A stretch of 64,000 nt of DNA. It comes from Lepidonotus clava. Its lineage: Eukaryota > Annelida > Polychaeta > Phyllodocida > Polynoidae. The notes beneath the pieces are model-generated. The model saw only the letters and a list, made by a program, of their open reading frames with translations, searched no databases and was not told the origin of the DNA. Shown here piece by piece: positions 44,201 through 55,200 of this stretch (the stretch's first letter is position 1; each line of letters opens with the position of its first letter). The translations under genes were made by a program, and so were the position numbers. The stretch is from contig OW387147.1 in assembly GCA_936440205.1 (NCBI GenBank), positions 30,777,629-30,841,628 on the forward strand, given 5' to 3'.

Positions 44201-46597
44201 ATGAGAACAATTTCTATAATTGATCTTTCAAGTTAAACATAAAGTACCATGTGGTGCCAAGCTTTTTTTTTACTGTATTGAGCTTCAAAGACATGAGATC
44301 TTCAAAATAAAAAAGACAAAATCTACTTCTGCTCATGCCTTTAGTGCCTCAAGTCTTTGGTCAACTACTGACATTGTTAACACTTCAACATATCTATGTA
44401 TAACTGTTTAATGTCTAACTCTAAAATAAGCGTAAAGGGATGGGCCTATGAATAGACACGGAGCCGGTCACCTGAGAATCCTTTGGTCAAAACATTTTTC
44501 TTTTTTTTCTTGCATTGTGATCTGTAAACGGTTCAATTAGTATTCACCTTAAGAAACTCATGAGATATTATCAATAAGTAGTACGCATTAATTATGGGAA
44601 AAGACGGGGTCGAGACCCCTTGTATACTCTGGATGCATTATATAAATGGATACAATAAAATCACAAAGTTTTAACAAACAGACTATTTCATGCATGATTC
44701 AAATCTGGGGTAATAAGTCGTCGACACACAACAGTTGACATTTGGTTGGCAATCCCATTGAAGGCCAAAGCTGACATTGCTTCTTTGTTCTTCAAAATCA
44801 CAATTTTTTCACTGTTTTAATTCTTGCTTAACTGGAATTTGAAATGCACTCCTACGGATTGGCCCGCCAACTGGACAGCCAAAGAAATGACCATGTGGCT
44901 TCCCAAAAACCTTTCTTTTTTCTTTCCAAAGTCAAAGCAAGTTTTCTATACTTGCTTCTGAGGATAAGCTTTCTTGAAAAGCCTCTTTGCCACTGCCATA
45001 ATACCTAACTAATCCAGATTAATTCCACATCTGTTTTTATTTCTTTTTGTCATCGCCCTTCCTGATTAAGCAATGGAAAATAAATCATGGTTAATAGACT
45101 CATCCATACTTTCTGCTGATCGTCGATAGGTTTTCTGAAGTAACCTCACTTGATCCGGACTAGATTATATCATTTTACACGGAAAACGTCCGAGAAGTGT
45201 GTCCGCGAGGCTCCCCTGGCAATCATCAACAAAACGATTCCCAGCTCCGTCAAAATTAACACAAAACATTGTGTTTTTTTCTCAGCGCGACCTTTAAGGA
45301 ACAGCCCAAAAAGCGACCATGGTGGCTTCACATGTCCTTAATGTGGTATGATTACTATTTTGATCAAAGTGCTCGCATGCCAGGTGACAAAAACAGCAGC
45401 TCTCGGGGCCTGGCGACCAGCAGCCAGCCAGGCTACTCGTCCTAACCACGCTGCCGTTTACAACAGTGTGTAGGTCTATATTGGCGCACTTTGCAAACTG
45501 CCATTAACATCGGTGAAAATAAATGCATGCACCTGCAATCGGACTCAGATATACAATTATTTTGTCCTTTAACCTCCAGGGGATCTTGTATTAGAAATGC
45601 CATGCCCCCCTCCTCTAGTACGTAGAGCTATTGGAAACTGAAAGCAAGTCAGTGAAAGAAAATATATGTTATACGTATAGTGCATATTCTATCAATTTAT
45701 CTGCTTTTCACCATTCCTTTCTCGATTTCATAAAGAAAATAAAAACTAAAGTTTTAGACGGAAGTTTCTGTTTTTGAGATCACTGTTATTTGAGAATTTA
45801 TTCTTTTGCAGATTTCAGTACAATTACTATTTTCAAATTTGTCCATTTGATAGCATGATCTAGATTATTGCCACACGCAAAAGAAGAATATTCTGCTAAA
45901 GGAGGCCTCACGAATCTCCCCTCTCCGAACTGGTCTCTTTCCTTGATCCATTTCATAACTAAAAGCACACATCTGATACGTATGGCATTACGAAATTACT
46001 TTTATATAAGATATTACAGAATATGGAGATAACATAAGACCCTATTATTGCATTGGTTATTACCTCAAAGGCGGGGCTCAGATTACCTATTTGCAGAAGG
46101 ACATCTCTATCTGAGGGTTCATATTATGCTTGCCTCACGCATAACAAGGGGAGGTATATGCTTCATTTTATTACTTAACACTAGGCCATAGTGACCGCCA
46201 AGGTACCATAACCACTGCTTTCTGAAACAGGTATGATCTGACAGCTGATAATCTCTAAACTATGTTATCAAATGTTATTGATAAATCCATAATAATGTCA
46301 TTAACGTCAGATATAGCACTTGTCTGTCTCTGCACTTGATATGGGGCCTAATTGTCTCACCAAGGTTCGATATTATATCGCGTACAGCCACAGACTCGTG
46401 CTATATCTACTACATAATATCAAAGCCTTAACAAGCATAATTACATCGACATAAATCAAGGTAATTTAATCATGGTAATCACAAGGCAATCAATGTTAGT
46501 CAATTTACATTTGCCATTACAAAAACACAGCTGAACATATGCGATTTATTGTTAAAATATCAAGGTGTTCGTTTACATTTCTGTGTTTTCCTTTCAG
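41289..46597 (+). other. 3' part of the 20.8-kb Rapgef4 intron
   Basis: No supported exon. One GGATCCAG-type MITE end lies near 41838 (CAGTGGCGGAATTCAG). A TGACGTCA is at 43499-43506. A direct repeat of GTCCACCGAATT occurs twice near 43530-43560. The acceptor before the next exon is TTTCCTTTCAG. Confidence 0.5.
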
Positions 46598-46744
46598 GAC
46601 GCGTTGACGTTATGCACTCTGGGCATCGGTACGGCGTTCGGCGAGTCGATCCTGAGCGACGCGCCGCGACACGCCACGGTGGTGACAAGCGAACACTGCG
46701 AGCTGCTCCGAGTAGAACAGAAGGACTTCAAAGTGCTGTGGGAG
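46598..46744 (+). CDS. Rapgef4-like exon: CNBD-A cAMP-binding cassette
   Basis: 147 nt, 49 codons, phase 0 at both ends. It encodes [25 protein letters not shown], then [15 protein letters not shown]. The phosphate-binding cassette FGES...PRHATV keeps the Glu that contacts the cAMP ribose and the Arg that contacts its phosphate, so CNBD-A should bind cyclic nucleotide. It aligns throughout with vertebrate EPAC2 ([20 protein letters not shown]). The end at KVLWE corresponds to KALWE in EPAC2. The donor GAG|GTGATC is weak, and the frame stays open for 63 further codons into the intron. Confidence 0.95.
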
Positions 46745-48562
46745 GTGATCAGATGCTCGGGCCAACCCCCTCAGCCGGCCACAGTACGCCCCCTGCCATA
46801 CCCTCTACACCACAGCCTTTTCGGCAGCATGGGGGCCTTCCAACGTTGTTCTGTAATTAAGGAATTTGAAATGAGCCTGAAAGGAGGGTCCATTAAACGA
46901 TTCGACCAGAAATTAAAATCGCTTGGAAATAACTAAAGGTTTGGGGATGGGTACACGTCAAGCGATTCAATTAATATTATGGTAGTTTGAGGGACCAGAA
47001 CTAGTTAAAAACGACCAAGAACTGATCAAATCGAACAGAAATCCTGTTCCCGTTGAACATAGTCGCTATATGCTAAATGGGTTCCCCCTTTAGGCGTACA
47101 CCTTTGAATGCCATTGTTTACTCAGGATAATAAGGCTAAATATAATCCAATTGAGTGAAACCTATTTTCTAAGCTTCTCACTTCAATCACAATGTAAAAT
47201 AAACCATTCTGATATGTTGGAACGCCCCCAGGCTGCCCTAGTTCCTCGCACATAGTGAAAAGGCGGCCGAAAATTGTCAATTTAAGTCGGCCCCTCCCTG
47301 GCCTCGCCTACACCTTACAATGGCGGTAATGGGCAGGTTTATCACAGTAACATGATTTAGGATGTGTCACATTTCTCAAACGTTATTCGTAGAACTCACA
47401 CTCACAGGAAAACACCTATTATGAATCTGAACCAACTTTACTTATTTGTACACCTAGTTCATGGGTAACTTTTCCAGATTCAACATTGTGACTCCTGAGG
47501 TGACCGTCCAGTGGGATTTTCAATATTAAGCCCTAACAATGTACTAATAATTATTCTTATTCATGATATATAATCCCTCTGAAGCCAAACCCACCCACAA
47601 CCTATTGTACCCTCTTGTCGTAATGTTGTCCTACCAAATTGTTTGGATTGGGGAGTCGGGGCCGGCTTTAGAATTGTCATTCTATTTTCGTAGTTCTTTT
47701 CTGTTTACATCCCATTAAGCTAAGTCGGCTATATATTAATTGCATTCGCTAGAGGTGTCAAGAGCTTAGCCCTTTAAAGAGTATAAACAAGAGCTTCATA
47801 AGAAATCTGCAATGCCATTAGTCTGAAAAGGATGTCACGACTACACCCTATAATATACTTTAGAACACCAATAATCTTTCTGAAGGTTCTAAGATTGTAA
47901 GCTACTTCTACCCAAAGATATGTATTGAAGGTTTTACACTTGATAACTTTGCCTACATTGTATACCAATAAGACAGGTTCTGTTTAGGAAATTATACATA
48001 AAAGGCAACTTAAACTCGTTCTGGTTTAGGAATCACAAGGGAATTCAAGTATGCTTGATATCCTCGCCTGGAGTTCCCCTTTAAATTGTCCTCGGTCTAA
48101 GTTCCCCTTTAATTCTTTCCTCAGTTTATAAATGTTGATCATGTATTCAGTAATTGTGTGGCAGCCTATTCCCTTGATCTCAGCAAGAGCTTCCTATTTG
48201 ATTATGTGTTGTCGAACGTGAATGTTAATGTAAAAAAACTTAAATTTTAAATCCTACTCTTCTTTTTAAGAAGCATCAACACAAATTTGAAATTAATCTT
48301 AGTTGGTTTATTCTTAGTTGGTTTATAAATAGCTAGAATATTTTTAAGATGATAGAGAATTAGGGTTAAATTTGAGTGATAACTTGTTTTCTGGAAACTT
48401 ACTGCTGCTGGAATACAGACTGGTAGATCTAGGCTGTTATCAGAATGAATGACATAACATAACAGTTACCTCGGAAAACAAGAAAACTATGATATCCAGT
48501 TCATGTCTAGTAAGTTGTGCCCCATAACATTTACTGATCTGCATTTCACTTGTCTTCAACAG
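46745..48562 (+). other. Rapgef4 intron after CNBD-A
   Basis: AT-rich intron with no further exon seen. The first 189 bp keep the exon frame open to a stop at 46934-46936, so retention would give a CNBD-A-only protein with a 63-residue tail. Confidence 0.6.
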
Positions 48563-48589
48563 AGACATGTCTTGGAACGGAAGGAAAAG
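48563..48589 (+). CDS. Candidate 27-nt microexon RHVLERKEK
   Basis: A 27-nt, phase-0 segment between a pyrimidine-rich acceptor ending CTTCAACAG and the strong donor AAG|GTAAGT. It would add RHVLERKEK, a charged helical stretch, right after KVLWE of CNBD-A, where vertebrate EPAC2 has KYRQYMAG. Phase matches both neighbours (46744 and 55201). There is no sequence similarity to confirm it, so support is from splice signals, length in codons and position. Confidence 0.4.
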
Positions 48590-50711
48590 GTAAGTTAAAT
48601 ATTACGCTTATCATACTCTCTGTACTCTAATAGCAGTTTGCAATTATAATCATGGCTCATGAATAAGGACACAGTAATCTCTAAAATCTCTCTACTGGTT
48701 GCTGGGAATAGTCCACTTAGATTGTAACATGATAACCAAGTTGGCTATATCCATTAACATGTAGGTCCTATATATGTTAGTATACCAGTGGATGTTATAA
48801 AACTATTAATGAGTTTGCTATTGACTTATTTTGTTAGGAGTGAGAGAAATGTGATTAAATCCTAATTATGCTATTATTGTAATTACCTTCATTACGTTTG
48901 ACATTTTTACACAGTCAGGACAATTGAATCATTTTTCTCTCTCACCGTCACAAAATGTATTTATCTTTTTAGCCCTGTCCAATTACCTTGATACCTGATC
49001 CCTTAGCAATGTTCATGGATTAGAAACCAATCAAGTTTTACGTTTTGTGACAGTGCCTATATATGGGAGGTCACAACCAATAGTTTTAGAATCTGAACAT
49101 AACAACATTAGCTTGAGGCACTTACCTATCCATTTCCATGAATTTGATTACTGGTTAAAAGCCTACCAAACCAGGATGTGCGGGAACTCCAATCTACAGC
49201 TCATTATGTCAGGATGAAAAAAACAAACCCATCTTTCCGTCTCTTTCAACACGTCTCTCTCAGTTAATTAACACACAGCATGGGTCAATTTATCTTTCTG
49301 AAAAACCAGGTCGAAATTGTTTTGAACACACAGGATGCTGTGCTTATAGCAACAGATACTCGTTTTTCCATGTCAGGCGAAAAGATGAGAGCCATGCCGC
49401 CCCAGTAAGCGTGCAGGGGTGTCATATTCTCCTGGTGCGGTGGGAAATCCCCCGCATTTCAACCGGATCCCCTTTTGCTACATCAGGTTACAAATTGTCA
49501 TGAACCTATGGAAAAACTAGAATTGGAAAACAAGATTATAACGCCATACCAATAACTGCCCCGCAACCACATCAAATTAATTTGACACCTTGCACAGGTG
49601 TTGGAAGAACAGGTGGAGGAGGAACCACATGTGAAAAAAACATGTTGTTAAAGATATGAAAAAAATATCATAAACACTATTCACAGGTTCATCCATACTA
49701 TTCACCAAGTCAATAGTGTTTATTCCTACTATTGATAGTATTATTCCGCACCACTCACACTGTTGATTGTTCACTCGCAACCTCCAATTGGCCTAATTAT
49801 ACTGTCAACAGGGCAAATAATTCATATTGTCAAAAGTGTTCACCAATACTATCTACAATATTCACAGTGAATTTGTCAACACAATTTACCCACATATCAC
49901 CAGGGTAATGGTGTTATTGACCATGGTAGTGACATTCTTGAATGCCATAACAAAGTTCCTTAACAGGTTACATTAAAGAAAAAAGACAGGGATGATGTCC
50001 GTCAACTACGGGATGGTGTCAGTAAAATTGGGAATAAACAAAATCAGGGGAGGTGTAAAAAAATTGATACAGCACTCTAGTCCATGGTATGATGCTTTTA
50101 GGGGGCGACACAAAGACACATTAACAGATCGAATAACTACTGGCAAGTATGATGGATGCATACCAAATATCAATAGGTGTGACCAAGCTTGACCGCATTT
50201 ATACATTTGGTCATACATGCATATACCTACGCAAATGCATACATGCATCATTCACACATACTTACATACTTACATACGCATACAAATGTACGTATGATCT
50301 ATACTTACACAATATGAAATACACTGGTAAATGAAAAATATGGGGAAAAGTCTGTTATACGTGACAATTAGTCTTACCACAAGAGCCTCCTATACACAGA
50401 CTGGCATAGGGTGGTGTCTCGTATTCCGATTAATTTTTACCTTCCATATATATCAATTAAGCCATCTAATCCATATACAGTCATTATACCTGTCACCCCA
50501 CTTTCGCGTAAAACTAACCAACATTTTAACTTTACATTTTACCTAATGGTTATTTTCATAACGCCAGATATTAGATTGAACACAATTAGAAACTCAATTT
50601 TCGTATTGATGAGATTCTCTGACGTCAGTAGACTTCTCTTCAGGGTAGGTTTGAGGTCAAGCTAATAAATAACACTGTCATCTCACTATAAATATAATCA
50701 AAGTCTAATAA

Positions 50712-51228
50712 AGGCCCGGTCACATAATAGAGACTCAACTCAACTCAACAGTTGAGTTGAGTTGGGTTTCTGATAGTTTTGATATGTGACATAGGGTTAA
50801 AACTGGAGTTTTATGATTTCTCTAGACTGATCAGTCTGGTCTCTAATCCTGAGATGTTGAAGATTTAAAACTGGATAGTCTTTAGTCTTTAGCAGTCTTA
50901 AGACCCTGTCTCAATATGTGACTGGCCTTAAGACTGGATAGTCTTCAATCTCAAGCAGTATTAAGGTCCAGTTTCTATATGTGACATAGCTCAAGACTCA
51001 ACTCAACTGTCCTGAATTCATTATCCAATCAGATAAAAGCAAATAGACACACCTCTTTTGCCTGTATGCCATTGTGTTTATAGGCAGGAGCAAGAAGACT
51101 TAAGACTATCCAGTTTCTATATGTGAACCCTGGTCAGTTTTTCATTCAGACTGGTTAGTTTGCAACTATCCAGTCTCAAATCCTTACAACTGTCTAGTTG
51201 AGGTCAGTCTCTGTATGTGACCAGGCCT
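50712..51228. mobile_element. PIF/Harbinger-like MITE
   Basis: 517 bp with inverted ends (AGGCCCGGTCACATAATAGA on the left; the complement of AGGCCTGGTCACATACAGAG on the right) and a TAA duplication on both sides (50709-50711 and 51229-51231). Three-base TWA target sites and GGCC-starting ends fit PIF/Harbinger. The interior has many inverted copies of AGACTGGATAGTCTT- and AACTCAACTCAAC-like words and no coding frame, so it is non-autonomous. Confidence 0.8.
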
Positions 51229-52841
51229 TAAGATATATACACTTCCCCAAGGGGCTGTTATATAATGTCTGCATGTGAGAAAACACGTTATATATTTGAC
51301 TAACTCACTGTTGAAAGCCCATCGCAGTAATAGCAGACACATAATTGTCACCTCTGCTCAAGGCTCCACTGATTACTATGATGAGTGTACGCTCACCTCA
51401 ATGTACCATTGCTCGCCCTCATGTATATCCACTGACGCCATACCGTTGCATCATAAACAAATGGCTCTGGATTAGCAGTCTGTGCTGGCCAAATCCCACT
51501 TGATTAGGCAGCTGCTGGAGTGCGTACTCTAATTAGTGATCCCAATGTCCTAAAGGCGCCTCGCGATATAGGGAAATACGGAATTAGTAGGGGTAGAGGT
51601 AAACATGTTATGACATAGGCCTCAGAATAAAAGGGAGCCCAAAGAAACAGAAAACTTTATGTAAGTTCCACCTGTCATGGTTTCCTGTTTCCTGCAGTAT
51701 TTTATGCACCTGTAGTCTAATTTCGGCATATTCTCGGGGAAAGGAAAAATAGGGAAACCAAAAGGAATTATGTTTGTGCATAAACACATGTCTTATGGAA
51801 ATATATTCTGCCAAGCTTCAAAAACATAAAGGCCCCTATTGATACAAAAAAAGTACCCTTGTCAGTTGCAAATGCAGTAAGGTATCTTTACGAATACAAA
51901 ATAATAAAGATATCAGGACCCTTAGCTGCAGACTAACCTTTTGATAAATTTTGCTGTATTCAAATAATAAGGCATGCAATAGGCTCAAATATAGGAAACA
52001 AAACATTAGTCTCAGAAGGAAAAATGAAAACCAGGAAATACACCCTTTTGCCACCTGCCACGACAAAGCATGCGGAAGCTTTTCACGGAAACATTCTGGC
52101 GAGGTGTTCTGAAAGGTGTTGGCTCACTATATAGGTAGTATTAGTTTTCGGCATTCCCTGTAAAGGATAACAGACCTATTAACAGGCCATTAGAAAGATT
52201 AATGAGAAACATCTCCTAGAAAGAAAAGCAGAATATCTATCGTTACCTTAAAAGATGACTTCATTGTTCTGGCGTTGTTTTGAAGAAGATCATTTGGAAG
52301 GTTAGATAGTTTATGGGGTGCCAAATATAAACAAACTTGTATTTAGAAACATGAAAGGTACTCTTTGCCCCTAACACTTTCATATGGTTTTTGCTTTTTC
52401 CGTTGAGCGATGTGCGCATACGTTATGTCATGTCACCATTCTTTGTTTTGTGTTATATCACAGGAAGGGGATCTGTGTGGGGGGTCCCAATGTAGCATGG
52501 CACACTTAACATGTCACCTATCAGTCTCCTATCTATAGCATTGTGCATACCCCTATAACCTTAAAAAGAACACACTCTCTGTCACTACGTTTACATCCCT
52601 AACCGCAAGTTACTGGATTTGATGTCAGAAATCGAAATAAGAATGGATCAAAGGAATGAAAAACCATTACGTTAATGTAAGGATTGCGCAGCTGTGGATT
52701 TTAGTCTTCATATGAACTTAGATTTGGACATTAAGGATAAGAAAAGAGGTACGTGACTGGACTTAACTACTCCAAAAGTCCTAAATATGGTGCCCCGTTT
52801 CATTGGTTATTGATTATGTATGTTTCATGCATATCAGTCCT

Positions 52842-53047
52842 CAGGGGCGGATCCAGAGTCGGTCATCCGGGGGGGGGGGGGGGGGGGCAAACCAACCCCC
52901 CATATAAAAAAGTGAAAATGAATAATGTCAGATTTGTATGAATCAACAAACGTAGATTATTTGGGGAAAAAATCCACTCAGTCTAGAGGGGGGGGGGGGG
53001 GCAATTGCCCCTTTTGTCCCCCCCCCCCCCCCCTGGATCCGGCACTG
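52842..53047. mobile_element. Short MITE of the GGATCCAG-end type
   Basis: Begins CAGGGGCGGATCCAG and ends CTGGATCCGGCACTG, imperfect inverted repeats around an interior with long G and C runs. Same family as 22651-22791. Homopolymer lengths may be inexact in any assembly. Confidence 0.65.
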
Positions 53048-54559
53048 ATCCCGGAGTGGTCCTCAATATAAGGACTTGAATATGTAAGATCAACGAGTGT
53101 AGAAGGGACTTCTACTTTTGTTGTTAAGATGCTATACCCTATGCACAAAGGGGCCTCATGTTCCTGAGCTGATACATGTATAATTATATGCAATCAGGGG
53201 TAAACAGCTGGGGAAACTGGTCTGTCCTCTCGGCGACAGATAGTTAAAACTACTCAAGGACTATGTCAAAGAGCAGCTGAATAAGCTAAGCCTCAAGTGT
53301 CATTGAAAAATTTCCTTCAAAACATAAATTAAAATGGTCTGTGCACTGGTAAGGAAAAATGTGACAGTTTGGATTTCCAATCTCAATCATTGCGATATTA
53401 GATATGCGATATTGTCTTCCCCGAATAGGACCTGCATGTGCAATGCTTACAACTTCTAATCTCACGGCCCGAGACAATTGTGATTGAGGGAGGCCTTGAA
53501 AGTGACCCTTTCCCGGTGGCTTCTTTTTGCTTTTAAAGGGAGGGAAATCAAGACAATGTTTGATGGAATCATAGTGCACGTCTCTTAAGGTTCATAGATC
53601 CATTATGTTACTAGTTATACGTCAGCACTGATTCAAAATAAGAGCATGAAATAGCCCAATGAGAGACAAGCCCCTCTGAACGGTAAATGGGACCTCTGCA
53701 CTTATGTTTCTTCTCGGCTACAATACATGACATAACATGTGTTCGTCAAAGACCTTCGGACACTTCTGAGACTCTGTTCCCTCGACCGATACTGCGGTTT
53801 TTCCTGGGCCTTTTTATTGGTGGAGGAAAACGACTAGAGCTGTGTTTATGTTTATTTATTTACCCGTGATGCCTCACGTTGCCCCGGAAGTGGGGGGTAT
53901 GGCGTACCGGGAGTCGGTCGGGGCGGTTCGGGTTTCTCCGGAGGTTGGCCGAGTTTAGAGGCTGGGACTCACTATGTGACTATTCTCCAGGGCCCCTTGC
54001 GATTTTCAGAGAGAGAGGACCATAATGATGTCATTTCTGAAAGTCCTATAAATAACTCAGGGACCCACCTTAGGGCCCAAACCCTAGGGACGCATACAAA
54101 GCAATGGTTTTACATATATAGACTTGTAAATTGTGAAAAATGGAAAGCTGTGGCCATGGGGAATGCTCCCAGGATAGTTTAATCTTTACCCATGCTGTAT
54201 GACGATCCTCTCAAGGTTTACTCAGAATAATAAGACATTGAATTCATTTCTGCTAAGCCCTAAGTTTCCGTTGTTCCTACAATGGCCCTAAATTACCAGT
54301 CTGACACTTTTTTAGTTCATAATTTCCAATGGGTGTTTCCCAGTTGCTGAACACCAAGGACAATCCCACAGTGGAAACGCTCCTTGGAGTTACACCTTGT
54401 TGGAGACTCCAAACCAAATAATACAAGAGGCACCAAAACATCCCTCCTCCAAATATCCATACCCAAACTTATAATACCTTAGATGATAACTTATATTCTT
54501 AAGGCAGTATCCCCTTAGGATGGTATATCTAATCCCTAATCGTTACACATGTTACTTCC

Positions 54560-55200
54560 TTCAAACAGGCTGTTTATGTTCAAGGACAGTGGGAGTAAGC
54601 GAAAACATCTTGGCGTTAGACTTTTTTGCGGTGTTTTGCGATTGGTTAGATAAGTGACACACCTGGTTGTTTAGAGGGTCTGGGGGTGGAGTTGAGTTAG
54701 TTCCTTGCGGTTGGAGGGTGAAGTGAGCTGCTCATTGCCCCGTGAAGTAGTAAAACCAGGAGTGAATCAAGATTACTCTATATCATAGGACTTGGAATCA
54801 GCACTTGGGACGCAAAGACTCCTACATGGTTAGGACTTCTCACGGATTCTATGTGCACATGTCAAGTGCCCTGGGGAGGATTTTACCTTGAATTACGAGT
54901 GAGAGGTGCGCTGAACTCTTAGGTGGCGCTGAACTCTTAGGTGGCGATTTATCTGTTCATAGAGCTTTTATTGCACGTTATTGAAGAAAGGATCCAGTGG
55001 ATTTTATTGGCGCTCCCATACAAAATCGAAGAGATGCAATATTTAACACCATCAAATTGGAAATGTTCCTACAATGTGTGTAAATTGTGATGCTGGCGGG
55101 GGTATGAAGTGATCTAGACAGCTTGAATGATGGATACTGAAGGTGTCATCCATTTTCTCGCCTACAATCAGCAGACAACAACATTAGGAGCATACTACAG
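54560..55200 (+). promoter_or_regulatory. Possible alternative promoter region before the giant exon
   Basis: Contains GCGATTGGTTAG (inverted CCAAT box) at about 54638 and a GC-richer stretch, and leads into the open frame that begins after the TGA at 55138-55140. In mammals EPAC2B, which lacks CNBD-A, starts from an internal promoter at about this place in the gene. Whether this region starts transcripts is inference; upstream ATGs are present. Confidence 0.25.

Larger units (their letters stand above)
48590..55200 (+). other. Rapgef4 intron before the giant exon
   Basis: About 6.6 kb with no supported exon. It holds a Harbinger-like MITE and a GGATCCAG-type MITE (listed separately) and a TGACGTCA at 50620-50627. 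Between 49600 and 49880 several ACTATTCAC/TATTGATAGT-like words recur without a clear unit. Near the end is an ATTGG (inverted CCAAT) at 54641 and a perfect tandem 18-bp repeat GCTGAACTCTTAGGTGGC at 54910-54945. Confidence 0.5.

Noticed and set aside
46549-46860. 103-codon frame overlapping the CNBD-A exon
   Set aside because: Different frame from the conserved EPAC sequence; a shadow.
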